A program made the position numbers and the translations under genes. 64,000 bases of DNA from Zygnema cylindricum (lineage: Eukaryota; Streptophyta; Zygnematophyceae; Zygnematales; Zygnemataceae), in the NCBI GenBank assembly GCA_037447655.1, contig JBBHKE010001967.1, positions 1-64,000 on the forward strand, written 5' to 3'. This document shows, one piece after another, positions 1-13,100 of this stretch (position 1 is its first letter; every line of letters begins with the position of its first letter). A model generated the notes under the pieces. The model worked only from the letters and a program-made list of their open reading frames with translations. It made no database searches and had not been told where the DNA came from.

Positions 1-450
1 TGGATGAAATTGGACAATGCAGGAAAACAATAGTCCAAGAATGATTTCAAAAAATCATCAAAACTTTCCTCCACCGGCAACCACATTTATAAGAAGAAGA
101 AAATACACCTTTAAGAAGGCCTTCTATCTGCATTGTTGTCAGTGTTCAGTTCGTTCTTACTCGCCTTGGATATACAAGATTACGAAATGAAAAAACGTTT
201 TTCATGTTGATAGTCGCTAATGTACAGAATATGGAAACACATTATTTTCTTGTCAAAGGTTGTTAATCCTTTAACGAATGAATATTCTAAGTAAAATTGA
301 TGAATCAGGACAAGGAGATCAACCAGGCTATACATACAAAAGGACTAGACCTCCCTCTCCCTCCCTCTAAAGGTAATGTGAGAAATTAGTCATAACTTTT
401 CACGCCATGTAGATTTTTATGCTCTTGTGCTATTTCCAACATTTGTCATT
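1..450. other. 3' flank of the sterol-desaturase-like gene
   Basis: No coding sequence recognised. This is the downstream (3') flank of the minus-strand hydroxylase gene that stops at 451-453. It is AT-rich, with a short CCCTCT run near 350-368. Confidence 0.4.
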
Positions 451-1937
451 TTACCAATAATTGTCGTTGGTAATTTTGGGATGAGAATCTCTAAAGGTTC
501 CCATCGCTCGATCCCACCAAGTAAAGTACAAAGAACGATTAAACCTCGGATCCAAATGGTGAATGTAATGATGTTTTGGTCTTTGAGCCCATGGAGTCAA
601 TAAAACTCCCAACGACCCGGGAACATAAACCCATAAAGGAAGTTCGTAACCGCAATGGCCCATCATGTCGACTCCGTTAAACGCCCATCCCAAAAATATG
701 AAGGAAATTGGGTTCCATTGAGGTTGAAAATACACCCATGTCATTATAAAAGCGTAAAACGACGGAAAGATAAGAAAAATATCGGCTGCGTCGGCGAAAG
801 CGGTACTATAGACGGTGATATCGCCTTTGGATAAATGATGGTAATGGTGAACTTTCATATATAAGGGTTTGAAATGGTGCATGGATGTATGGACAAACCA
901 AAACCAAGCATCATGGAGCACCATGACCACCCAGGTAAAGGTCAAAGATGAAAGAAGGTCGAGCTCGGGCTTGGCGTGGGCTATGAAGTCATGCCTTCAT
1001 ACAAAATGAAAAAAAGAAAGAGAGAGTGAGAGAGGGAGAGAGAAAGAGAGAGAGAGAGAGAGGGAGGGAGAGAGAGAGGGAGAGAGAAAACGCCAAGAGT
1101 GAGATGGATGGAGCATTTTTCAACCAAAAATCTTCACTCGATGTCATTTTTTTTTCACACTGGGTGTCATTCGTCTCTCTACACCAATTTTGTATTAAAA
1201 CCGCATTTACGGTCAGAACTTCTTTACGCAAAGAGAGATAGGAATGTACTCTTCTAAACTCCAACTTATAGAAACAAAAATCAACACATGTTTGCCTTAT
1301 TTTTAGAAGAGAAATTTTCTTCCAATTTGTCTTCTGGTTTTTGGCAACTTCGTCTTTCAATTTCCCATCTTCCTGTTACAATTTCTCAGCTTTCCCCCTT
1401 CAAAAATCCCAGTTTCCCCCTTAGAATTACATATTTAAACTACTTTAATTGACCATAAATTTTTGAAACTAACCTTTCACTTGTTAAAAATGACGGATAA
1501 AAAAAAAATGTGGGATGTTTATTTATTTTTCTCGATAAATATAACTCATATTATTCACACATAATTCATTATAAGCAGATTCCTTTTACATATGATTCTA
1601 ATTAACTCACCCTTTATTCATAAAAAAAGAAATGCCATTCCTATAAATGATGTTTTAATAAAAGCGATTACCGAAAAGCTGCCAAGCCGATGAAAATGAA
1701 CATATGGGAGATCGCGACCGCCCAAAAACTCTCCTTCTGAAAACTGTTTTTTGTCACATCTATAGAGGGAGCCAGTCTCTTTATGTGCCCTTTTTTTTCC
1801 AATCCAGACAAAATATAAAACCAAAGTGTTTCTAAAAATCCATGGCCGACTCCCACCACCAAACCTCCAAGTATTCCAAGCCCTACACACACACAAAATT
1901 CATAGAATTTGGGCATAAAATGGGTATAAACTGCCAT
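451..1937 (-). CDS. Fatty acid hydroxylase superfamily (sterol desaturase/methylsterol oxidase-like) membrane protein
   Basis: Two exons on the minus strand: 1937-1672 and 994-451. They join in phase as TTT CG|G CAT (donor CG|GTAATC, acceptor AAG|G). The product is about 269 aa if the ATG at 1937 is used; the in-frame ATG at 1916 would give 262 aa. Three histidine boxes of the di-iron hydroxylase/desaturase superfamily are visible: HTSMHH, HHYHH and HHYIHH. Hydrophobic membrane segments precede and separate them, and the tail contains WWDRAMGTF. This family carries out O2-dependent hydroxylation or desaturation of lipids or sterols, usually in the ER membrane. The motifs do not say whether the substrate is a sterol, fatty acid or other lipid. 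A further 5' exon is possible, because GTGTGTGTAG just inside exon 1 could serve as an acceptor. The family call is firm; the start and substrate are not. Confidence 0.75.
1013..1088. repeat. GA/GGGA purine microsatellite
   Basis: About 75 bp of almost pure purine (GA, GGA and GGGA units) on the plus strand. In the minus-strand hydroxylase gene it is a CT tract ending about 18 bp before the exon 2 acceptor at 994/995, so it would form the polypyrimidine tract of that intron. Confidence 0.85.
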
Positions 1938-1958
1938 TTTTATTAGTGGTCGAAGCAA

Positions 1959-3651
1959 AACAAAGTAAGAGCTGAAAAGTAGCTGATGAAGTTGGGAGAG
2001 AATCTATGAATTTTGTTTAGCTACTGATTGGAATCTTTTATTTTTTCTTAACCATGGTTCTGTGCTCGACAAGACTGTCGACCTTCTGAACCAGAAAAGG
2101 TACAAAAAACTGCTCCGTACGCATATAGGTCAACCAGAATCTAAGGCAAAAGGACAAAGGCGAGGAAAGAAAGTCAAAAAAGGTGGAAATCTGGCGCAAA
2201 CAACTGGCTTCAAGCAGGGATTGGATCGTTTTCCTTTTTTTCTGGACGCTTCGCTGGCAGCTCCGCAGCAAATCTTGCAAATGCATGCAGGATTTGGCGC
2301 ATGCAATCAGCGTATGCCACGTCAGTTATATTTGCTGTTCACACGTATGCAGCTGCTGATAAGGCAGTTACAATTTCGAATTTTTAGCGTCACTCATAAG
2401 TTAATCGAACAGAAATCTGTTCCAATCGTACAGATTTATATATAAATCGTACAGAAATTGTGTAGGTAGTACGATTAACAAGCAGTAATGACGTAATTCC
2501 GTGAATATCGTCTCTGATTTGTCCGATAATGGTACGGCCTTAGCAGCAAAAGTTTTGCTACTGTACTTTGGTTGGCGAAGCATCCGAGGTGGAGCAGTGG
2601 AGCCAGCTTTGCACTATACGCCGGTGGAAAGATTGAAAAAGTGCACGTTGCACCTAAACAGGTACGTAGGGTGTACCGACTGCTATGCTAGACAAGGTAG
2701 AGAAATAGTGCCGGCGTGGACTAGCGTTGCATGCTGCTACAGATTTGTGCTGACGTGGCGAAGTTCGATTTTGTCGAACATCGGTTCTTGTTTGAGTTTT
2801 TGTCGGACCTGGTAAACGTAGAAAGCATTGTCGGTGGTACTGGCAACCCAAATGGACAACTTTCGGGCAGGGGAAGAAAATCGGAAAATGTAAACTTTTT
2901 CAAACCAACAAAATTGTAATCTACAGCATTTTATGCTATGACGTCATAAATCGTGTACCGGCTACATATATGGCGTCATGTATTGAAATGCTTGGCCCCA
3001 AATTTTCGATGAGTGATTGTCCTTTTCATCCTTCACACGTGTGAGCTTGCTTCACGTTTCCCAATCTTGTGGAGCTCGCTGCCACCTGTCATCCCTGTTT
3101 GCAATTTACTTCCTATTTTTATAATGTAGGGAAGCACTGGTTCCCGTCATCCACGTGTCACACTGCATACTGTGCCATGATTGAAAACCAACGCTAAAAT
3201 CGTAAAGAAGAAGTACTGGCTAATAGACGCTGCAACATATTATAGCCGACAGTAGTAAAGAGCACAGTACCGATACTTAGCAAACCAGATGATCACTTTG
3301 AGGAACTTTCTGGATCAAGATGCTGCTTGCAGGCAAATTTTAGTTACAATAATCCATTGCAGGATATAGAAACTGAAGCGAAATGGTCCAAATGTTGCCA
3401 CTGTGTTAGAGAAGGAAAGCTGCAAATGAATCTTTTAACTTTTTCAGCGGAGAGAGAAGTTTAATGAAAGAGAGGTCAATCTTGTTGATGACTGACTCTA
3501 ATAAAACGTTTTTATTTTAAGAAGTACGTTTTTATTCCTTGCAGGAACATCAAAAGGTTCTTTTCACTTTTTTTTTTTTTCACTTTTACAGTAAAGCAGT
3601 TGTTTAGCTGGCTATTTTGGAAAGTATTACGACAAAAATTGACTGAGCAAG
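1959..3651. other. Divergent intergenic region
   Basis: Lies between the minus-strand hydroxylase gene and the plus-strand SDR gene, so it should hold both promoters. Open frames here resemble nothing I know. Several GTAC-containing palindromes occur (around 2400-2700), and a T tract at 3567-3580 precedes the SDR 5' UTR. No clear core promoter element was identified. Confidence 0.4.
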
Positions 3652-6600
3652 ATGGAAATAATTCATTATCTTCTCAATTTTACTCTTCTTCCCTCTTCCA
3701 TTGGATTTCTTTTTGTCCTTGTTCCGGCACTACTTTTTCTAAGGGCGGCGCGGTACATCTTCCGTGTCTTATTCCCAAAGAGTGTGAGAGGAAAAGTGGT
3801 GGTTGTCACTGGTGCTTCTTCTGGTATTGGCGAGGTAAAGATTAAATTATCTATTATTGTTATTGAGTTATTGTATAATACCTGTATATGGCAGAGTTGA
3901 AATTTAGACAAGAATGGTAAATCAATGTTGAGGTAACATTTCAATTTTTTTTATTTTCGGCGATTATTACGATTCATTCATGTCCTCCAATTTATTGCTC
4001 AGTTGGATTTTTATACTCTGTGAATGCTCTTTTGATAAAGGTATTGTTTATAAATTTCTGCGTACGTCTTTCCGTATACTTAACGTGGGGAAATTATGAT
4101 TTATTTATTTTTCTTTGTTTGTTTTTTCTGATGGTTATTTTGCTCGTTAAGCTTTTGAAGCCAGTTCAATTGTTGGCAAAAACGGTAAACTAGTGTTTTG
4201 AGTTAAAATTTCAATTTCAGTTTTTTTTTTTTTTAATATGATTGCATTCAAGTCCATCAATTTCATCGGCATTTGTTTGCATGTCACTGTCTCTTGTAAC
4301 AAGTTCTTTTCCCCAAACATAATCACGTATGGAAACGTAAATGTTACAACTATGCTTCTCAATTGGTCTTGCAATGAAACCAGGTCACAAAAATTATGCA
4401 GTTTCTTTTTCTTGTTCTATTTTTCTTTCTTCACGTATTATGTTTGTTTCCTTCTTTAGTAAAAATGGCGTACTGATTTTTGGTTATGGCCTCGTCTTGG
4501 AACTTATTTTTGAAGTTTTATAAAGTTTGCGATAACTTTTGATTTCGTTTTGCTCTTCTTTTGCTTCAGCATATTGCCTATGAATATGCCACAAAAGGAG
4601 CCATATTAGTTCTTGCGGCTCGTCGTGAGGATAAGCTTCGTGAAGTCGCGAGACGGGCTCGTCAGTACGGGGCCATGGATGTGAGAGTAGTTGTAGCCGA
4701 TGTGTCGAATCCAGACGACTGCAAGAAGCTCATAAATGAGACAATTGACAGTTACCATCGCTGTAAGTTAAAGACAATTAACATTGTTGTAATTAAGACA
4801 CTTATCAAGTTAAGACACATTATTGTAAGTGAGGACGGCTATCATTGTTGTAATTTAGACAATTATCATCGTTTGAGGTTAGGGAACAGAGTGTAAAGTG
4901 CTAAGTGTGCTGACTTCAATAATGTTTTTTGCTGATTTTTGCTGATTTTTGTTCTTTTTGTGGTCTGGTACTCATTGTCGATTGTATTGTAATTCTGTTC
5001 TAATTTGATTTTTGATTCCCACATAGGACAATGACTTTTTAATTTCAACAAATGTCACATGTTTGCAGTGGACCATCTGGTGAACAACGCTGGAATTGCG
5101 CAATCTTGTCTTGTTGAGGACATCAAGTCCACCGCTGTACACAAAGAAGTGGTACTAAACTGTGGAATTTTTATGTATTATTGACGCTTATCATTAAGAT
5201 GTGTAGTTTCTATGGATGCAATGTTTCTTTTTCATTGGTTATGTTTTTGTCGCTCATCAGTAATGCTGGTGGAAACGAAAGTACTTGTCATTACCAACCA
5301 GGGAAACTGTTCTTAAACAAAGTGATTGTGATTACTTTCTAGAACATCAACAAGATCTTGTTTTCTAAAACGTGATATTACAGTTTTCTGGAGTTTTGAC
5401 ATTGTTATTTTTATGTTATTTGAAGGATGTAACGTTTTGGGGTGCCATTTACCCAACATACTTCGCTCTTGAACATTTAAAGCGGAGTCGAGGTCGTATT
5501 ATTGTCGTCGCATCAATTGCCGCGTTCACTCCATACCCTCGCATGTCCCTTTATAACGTAAGTTCATTTTGAAAAAGTTTTCCCAAACAATTTGAACATT
5601 GTTGTCTTGTTGTCGGAGTTCATCTTGAGTTGTAGTCAAATTTTACTCCTCATCCTCGCATGTCCCTTTAGAACATTAGTTCCCCTGTGTATCAGTGACG
5701 TAGAGAGTCTATTGTCGAGTTGCGGTCGACCTTCCTTATTACCGAATGGATGATTTTAAAACTATATTCTAGACAATAACAATATTTCCTTTTTCCTTGC
5801 CCTCTCCCTCTCTCCCTTCCTCTCTTTAATGCAGGCTTCAAAGGCTGGCCTTGTTAACTTTTATGACACTCTTCGTGTGGAGCTTGGAGGGGACATTGAA
5901 GGCATTACAGTTGCCTTGCCAGGCTGGACTGAGTCAGAAATGACAGCTGGAAAGTTCATGGATGAACATGGGAATGAAGTTTTCGATGAAGATGCTCGTG
6001 ATGTACGTATAGTCAATTTATCATGGTGTATTGACATGGTTTATAGGGATTTTATGTTGTGCATTTTTCGAAGGATGTATCGATAGATACTAGTTCAGCT
6101 AAAATTTGTTGCTAGTAATAAAATTTAAAATCTTCAGGAACACATTGTCAACTCAAGATCCAAAGAGAGAGACCTCGAGAAAGGTAAATGTTTCGTGATT
6201 AAAATACTGTGGATATTTTAAAATTTCAGCTGCTGGAGTTTGTCTATTTGAAAAATAGTAAACGTCTTTATGTTTCATGCCCTCTCTCCCTCGCCCCCGC
6301 CCCCTCCCCTTCCCCCACAACCTCCCCTCCCCTCCCCTCCCCTCCCCTCCCCTCCCCTCCCCTCCACCGTCCCGCTCCTCCCTCTCCCCTCCTCTCCTCT
6401 CCCCTCTTCCTCCCCTTACCCACTATTGTAAACTTGAGACCTCAGTTTTGAAACGTTTCATGCTTTAAACACTGATGGATCTTCATCCTTTCAGCCGGAT
6501 TTCTTCCTTTTTTTCTTTCTTTCCGTCTTTTTTCTTTTGTGTGTTTGTCTATTTGCAAGATCTACACATTATGCCTAAAAACGTTTTAACGTTTTCGTGA

Positions 6601-6928
6601 TTTCATGTTTCATAATTTCGCCTTTCGAGGATTTTTCATTTTGCTTTCCTTGCAGACGACGGTAGGACCTTCTCCAGTTGAACCGGTGAGACAGGTGGCA
6701 AAGTCTATTGTGAGTGGCGCCGTACGAGAGCAGCGGTACGTGGTTGTACCCGGATGGTACGGAGTACTTCTGTACTATCGAGTTTTTGCGCCGGACGTAC
6801 TCGACCTATTTCTGAGGCTGCCGTTCATTTCGGCTCCTGGTCGAAAACCGCCGTCGAAAAAAATTTTGGAAATGACAAAAGCTCAGAATGTTTTGTACCC
6901 TGAAAGCATTACAAAGAAAACTAAATAG
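3652..6928 (+). CDS. Membrane-anchored short-chain dehydrogenase/reductase (11-beta-HSD/steroleosin-like)
   Basis: Five exons: 3652-3834, 4570-4762, 5069-5151, 5426-5557, 5835-6002, with a terminal exon 6656-6928 making six coding blocks in all. All junctions are GT-AG and phase-consistent, giving about 343 aa. An N-terminal hydrophobic segment (residues about 5-35) is a likely membrane anchor. It is followed by the classical SDR features: the TGASSGIGE dinucleotide-binding loop, LVNNAG, VASIAAF carrying the catalytic Ser, and the YNASK active site, whose codons are split across the 5557/5835 junction (YN|ASK). PGWTESEM follows as the post-catalytic segment. The order and spacing match plant hydroxysteroid-dehydrogenase-like SDRs, which reduce or oxidise steroid-like or lipid substrates with NAD(P)(H) at ER or oil-body membranes. 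The specific substrate cannot be read from the sequence. The gene is convergent with COX10 downstream. Confidence 0.88.
6300..6420. repeat. CCCCT-rich microsatellite in last SDR intron
   Basis: About nine consecutive CCCCT units (6320-6365) inside a longer pyrimidine tract, within the intron between 6002 and 6656. The complementary strand is runs of GGGG separated by single A residues, a sequence type able to form G-quadruplexes. Confidence 0.85.
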
Positions 6929-8788
6929 GGTGTGTATGGACGGTCTTGCGTTTTTGACTTGAAAATAGTCGCAGCAGTTTTAAAATACGACAAATAAAAT
7001 TTTGCAACAAAGGAGTTTCTGGAAACAATCAAAGCTCGGTTGTTTTTTACTTTGAAAGCGTTATAAAGAAGACCAAAAAAAGAGGGTGAAGTTTTGGACT
7101 TGAATTAGTAGTCGGAGTTTTTGCAGTACATCTGGTTGGTTTGGTGTATGAGAAGTCTTTTTTTTGTTGGACTTTAGGGTTCAGTGTATGATAGTTTTTT
7201 TCTGGAATCAAGTTTTTTTTCCTCGAGTGTGTCCAAGTCTGGAGGGTTTTAGTGTATGAAAGGTTTTTACTTGCAGAATATGGCGGGAGAGTTGCTCTGG
7301 CAGAAGTTGAGCTGGCTGATTGTGAATAAATGTACTTTTAAATGTACTTTTTTGGTAACTATTAGTTCGTTGTGTTGAGATCGTTCCATACTCTTTTGGT
7401 TGTTGAATTAAAGCTTTTGTTTGTATGTTTTGTCAGTTCGGTTGAAATAGTCCTGATCTCTCTCAATGATTTTTTGGATGCTGGATTGGAAGTTTTCTTT
7501 TCCAATAATAAAGATTTTTGTTTAGTGTTGCAGTTTTTTTATAATCTTGCAAATAAACCCGCCGATTGATATGTCCGGTGACCTCCAGTGGATACCCGAG
7601 CTCGTTCATATTTTTATTCCGTAATTGCCAACTGCAATGGATTGTTTGGGTGCTGAGTGTCTTTCCAACTATAATAAAAAGATACATACGAATTGGTTCC
7701 GCCAAGTAATACGATCAGTGTGTTGAGTGGACGACCAAACGGTTGGAAATTTTAATTGATGATTTTTAATAGTGGATATTGGTTTTGTTACAAGACAATT
7801 TAAACAGGAAAGTACATCTGCTTTTGTAGTTGGAACACCAAAAAACAAATACGAACATTGCACTTCAAAGTCAAGAAAAAAGGAAGAAGCGGCAAGTTAC
7901 AATGAAAACGATGGAAAAAGGTGTAGGAAGATGCACATCTTATTTCCTTTTTTCAGTTAGTTTCTATAGGTTGGCAAGTTGTGTTGTAACGTCTGCAGTA
8001 CTTGATAGTCAAACAACAACGGCATAAAGAATAAAAACCGAAGAAAGGTTATATCTGGGTAACACACGGTTCTTGTGTGTATAGGACTTAAAAATGAAAG
8101 GCTTTGATGTCATAATTTTTTTCAGAATTAAGCTGTGTAACAATCTAAAAGAAAAATGAAATGGCCCAAATCTTATGTTATGACTGAAAAGCCATCCTCA
8201 TCAAGTAGATTATTCAAAGAAACCGGTATTGCGTAATCGATTTGCCTACACATAAATCCACTTTTAAGCACGGAAAGCAAAGTTTTGCATAAAGCAATTT
8301 TTTACATAAAAATGTGGATTACACAATCATAACAATGACGGTGATTACAGTTCCCAATGTACTGAACACTTTCAAAGCCGAGATTTGTGAAAGGATTACT
8401 CACTTTACAGGTTGACAAACTAGTATAAAGAAAATGTGTAGGCAATTAGAAACACTAAACACCATAGTATACATCAAGTCACGACATCTAAGAACATAAC
8501 ATTTCAGGAACTCCAAGAACATAGAATTTCAGGAACTCCGTGACCAATACTAAAGCAAAGATGTTGCGCACTTCCACTTTCTTCCAATGTTCGGAAATGC
8601 TCTATTTCCTTAATAGGAGCCTTACATATAGTCAAAACAAGTCACAAGGAGTATTCCTATCATCTTAAGCAAGGCAGAACCATCAAACCTACTCCAGCTG
8701 CCCGGATGTATTCATACCTGCTCCAAAATCTGCCCGGAATTTTTTCCAACTGCGCGAAAAAATTTCAAACATTCTAGATTTATAACTC
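6929..8788. other. Convergent intergenic region between SDR and COX10
   Basis: Holds the 3' UTRs of the two convergent genes. T-rich stretches at 7140-7260 resemble 3' UTR. No open frame here shows a recognisable domain, and no element with clear terminal repeats was seen. Confidence 0.4.
6993..6998 (+). terminator. Candidate polyadenylation signal of the SDR gene
   Basis: AATAAA, 65 bp after the SDR stop codon, followed by a T-rich stretch. Plant poly(A) signals are degenerate, so this is only a candidate. Confidence 0.35.
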
Positions 8789-10108
8789 TCAGCGCGAACC
8801 GTAGTCAGGCAAAGGAAGAAAAGGGAAAGGAGCAGCTGACATAAATGCAACAGGAGGTAATGAACGAGGTGCATTCAACTGCCCTCTCCAATCAATTCCT
8901 CCATGATTCACCATTATCCCTTCCTCCAACTCAGAAACCACCTCAGATTCTTTTCTCTCTTTCCTCTTTACAACACCGACTTCTTCGAGATGACCTTCAA
9001 CAAGACCTGACTGAATAGACAAGGAATGTTTTTGAACGTTCGATAGGGAAGAATGAGGGAGCCGGTGGACAAGCATAGCAGTCATAAAAAGAGGTAAATA
9101 TATAAGACTGTAACGGAATAAAGTTCTCGCAGATTGTGACGAAGGTTGACGGTAAAAAGTTATAGCACCAGCGGTCATTCCTGCTGTCAGTACCAAATTC
9201 TCATATGCAAAAGTAGTTGTTGTTGTCCCACCTGCGAAATAAAAGCGCATAAAAAACCATCCAGAAAAGGTTTTAGAAACCTAAAGTAAGCACGAAAAAG
9301 TATCCAGAAAAACTTTTAAAAACCTAAGAGTAGGGACAAAAAACTACCCTGAAAAAGTTCTAGAAACATAAAATAATCCAAAAATAGCCATTAGGAAGGC
9401 CGGCATTTCTAGTACCTCTCCACTAATTAGAAAATCAACTGCAATTCAACAACATCTACGTCACATTCCACTGAATTCACAAATACAAAAATTGCAGCTC
9501 GAGCCCAAAAAAAAAGTGGCTACCTACACCAAAAAAAATCTTCAAATCGTTAATTAAAAGCTTCACACACTGCTTTCAGTCAACGGAAATTTTCGGCATA
9601 CATACTAACAAACAAACTAAAAATTAACTTTAATGTTTTTCACACTCATACGGCCCATCATTCTCTTTGTTTCCACTGCGAACATAAAACTTGGAAATGA
9701 GTAATCTCCGAACAAAACTAAAGCCTCAGAAAAAATAACTATTGGAACAAACTAAAAAAAAAAAAAAAAATGCTTCTGCTTCATTGATTACTGCCCATCT
9801 GTGCCTCCAGGAGACAGCCTTGGTGTGCTGTGACCACAAATTTATAGGTTTTATTTTATTTTTTTTATTTTTTTTTGAAAGTGTTTTTATCTTCATAAAT
9901 GTTTAAATAAATGCTATTTTTTAGCCAAAATTAAGAATTTAAGAAAAGAAACTAAGATATGAAAAGGAATATGGAACATTCGATAAGAGTAGGAACTTAC
10001 AATATGCAGCAAGGAAACCTAGAGGAGCCAAATAGAAACAATTTCGCAAAGCAGCAGCAGCCGTACGACGTCCTGTGGCATCGTTTACTGACAACATCTT
10101 GTATCTGC

Positions 10109-10198
<90 letters not shown>

Positions 10199-13100
10199 AC
10201 CATTTTATAAAATTTTGATCCAATATTAAACACTCCAGTGCAATGTCAAAGCTTTCATGCATTTAAATGCTACAGAAACATCAAATGTGATATACATCAA
10301 AGATGCTCCATATGGTATGAGGAGAGTGCATCGTATAATACTGTACATTACACGATATACTCTCCCATAATCACACAACCTACTTAGGATTTCGGCAGAA
10401 ACAATCCACAAAATTTCAAATTTCCCTTTTAAATTCAGCACACATATTTTCCCACTTTAGACTTCCCCCCTTTTATTTTCCCACTGTTTCAGCTTGCAAT
10501 TGGGCCTTTCCATTCACATCAAACAAAAAACAAACTGAAAAACAAAAAAAAAAACATACCCTCCTACAATATAATTAGTGTTGCACATCGTATCAACTTT
10601 ATTACAATATCCCACAATATGATATTTTTCCTCTTTTGTATTGAGGTCTCAAGTTCTATTTAGCAATATTGCACGTGATATTCCTGTAAATACGATATCG
10701 ATACAATGTCACAACACATTATTCGTTATTACAAATCTGGTATAATATGCGCAACTTTTCAGTACAACTAGCACTTGGCCCAGTTCGGCCCAGTTCGCGG
10801 TTCAAAATCGGTTTTCAAATTTGCAAAGCAAACCAAGCGGTTCAGGTGGCTGAACTGAACAGGTGAAAACCGCTAAACTGTTTGGTTTGAGCAATGAAAC
10901 AAACACCCCCTGTTAACCCTGGCAGCAAAAACCCCCCACCCACTGTATGCCCCCTCCAGCTGCGTGCTCCCCCTCCCCCCCCCTTTTACCTGTGCCTGGA
11001 CCTTCCCATACTATCGTACAACAGTTTAACCGGATTTCAGAGCAACAAATGAAACCAATCGGTTAGTTGGACCTTGAAAAAGGTGGACGACAACAATTTT
11101 GAGTGCCAAATCTACTCGTGTAGCATGCGTATCTGACACGAGGGCACGTAACAATGTGTCCTCAATTTCTTAGTGAGTCTGATTTGTAAAATCTTGCGAA
11201 TATTCGACAAAAGTTTTGTACTTCGACGTCCATTTGCAATCGAGCGGCTACATCTTGAAAAATTGAGGAGATTCATACTTTTTATTTTTGATTTGCAGCG
11301 GTTGTGTATCGGATATCACGCTCTATACAAAAACCAGTAAAACATCGCATATCCAGACCCAAATTAATATCGAGTATTGATAAATATTCCTCTATGTACA
11401 TCACTATATATAATCTTTCCAACAAAGCCGGCCATAAAGTGGGGGATAAAAATCAACAGACTGGAATTATGAAAAAAAAAAAAAAAACATACCCTCCTGC
11501 AATATAATCCTTTCGACAAAGCCAGGCAAGGGCCATAAAGTGAGGGATTTGCCAGAGAAATAGGGCACTTGCAAGAACATATGCTCCCGAATCGAGCTGC
11601 CCAGAAGCTGCAGTCCATCTGAGAGGGAGAGGGGGAGGGAGAGGGAGAGGAAAGACAATCAGAAATTAAACTTAAACAATACACCTACACCCATAAACTG
11701 GCAAACACAAATAATAAAGGATTTCAATTGCAGAAGCCAGGATGCAACCTTCTAACATAATCAGGAGAACAAAATCAGGCCTATTTCCATGGACACACGC
11801 ATATGTCTATACGTTTGTATGTATGTACGTATGTACATATATATATACATATACTATATCGATACATATATGTCATGTCTCTCTTAAAGACACAGGTTCT
11901 CCACATAACGTCCAAAAGCATGAAAATCAAAAAGTGCCTGAAATTGAGAACTACTAAGACAAGTATATAGAAAGCATTAAAAAAACTGCAATTTACCCCA
12001 TTAATGGCGGAAGTGCTCCAACAAGGGCTCCGACCCATGTATTAATTGGATGGAGCTGTTTAAGAGGAGTATATAAAAAGGCATAAAGACCAATATTTGC
12101 AGCACCTAATCCTGCGGTAAAATCATTGGCCTGTATAAAAAAGACGACCAAGTTAGTTGCATTCAATAGTATTAATAAAGCATATTTCCTAACTGATAAC
12201 TTTGAGTGTTTGTTGCCCTACACAATAAGCACTAGCACAATATACAGTACCGAATATTGCTCAGCGATAGCCTTGTGTGAAAATTTATCAATCAAAGCAC
12301 CATCGGATACCTTAATTATTTGCTTTTTGTTGATATCTTAATGAGCTTGAGGCTGTCATGCAAATCAGTCCAGTAAAATACATTCTCTCAGAAATACGTC
12401 GTTAAAAATGCTGAAAGTCCATTACTGCAACAAAATCAAAATTGAACGCGAATATACAAACTATGACAAAAAACACAAAAAACAACCGAGGATATACTGA
12501 GGATATAAGGATAGTCCTCACCTTATATGCCAATAGTGATATTCCGGCGGCTCCAATTGAAACTGCCCAAACAAGAGCATGATTCCTTGTCATACGTCCA
12601 GAAGGAAGGGGTCGGTTCATTGTTCTCTTCATGACAGAATCATTACTGGTTTCAAAAATCTGTGCTGCGACACATTTTCCAGTACACCTGTAAGATGAAT
12701 ACTTTATCAATGTAACTATAAGATGAACACATTCAGATGAATACATTTTCCAGTCCAACTGTAAGATCCATACACTTCCCATATAGCTTGTAATGTGAAT
12801 ACATTTTCACTATTAAAGCTGAATGTTTAACAGCTACTCTCACAGCAATTGAATCAATGTCTGGCCCTCTCATAAAAACTCGCAAACACAAAACTTGCAA
12901 AAACATGAATGAACTTATGAACAAAAAAGTTCACACATAAAGTCGAGCAACAAATCACCTCAACCTAAAACAGACTTCTCCAGAAGGCAAGAGTTTTACT
13001 TTGTCATTATCAGCCAAACAAAATTTCAGGCCAGTATTGCTAAAACTAGAATGGTCCAAGCCTCCAAAGCAAGAGAAATACAGCATTAAGAGAAATATGA

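Noticed and set aside
2038-2286. Minus-strand open frame that could be a 5' exon of the hydroxylase gene
   Set aside because: Its possible donors do not match the phase needed by the next exon, and the peptide shows no family similarity.
6138-6183. A 46-bp candidate extra exon in the SDR gene with good AG and GT sites
   Set aside because: It joins in phase only if the last exon starts at a weaker acceptor (6666). Skipping it and using TTGCAG at 6655/6656 gives the family-typical length between DEDARD and VEPV. Kept only as a possible alternative exon.
9959-10210. Open frame across COX10 exon 6 with an IYIYIY tail
   Set aside because: Antisense shadow of the exon plus the TA microsatellite.
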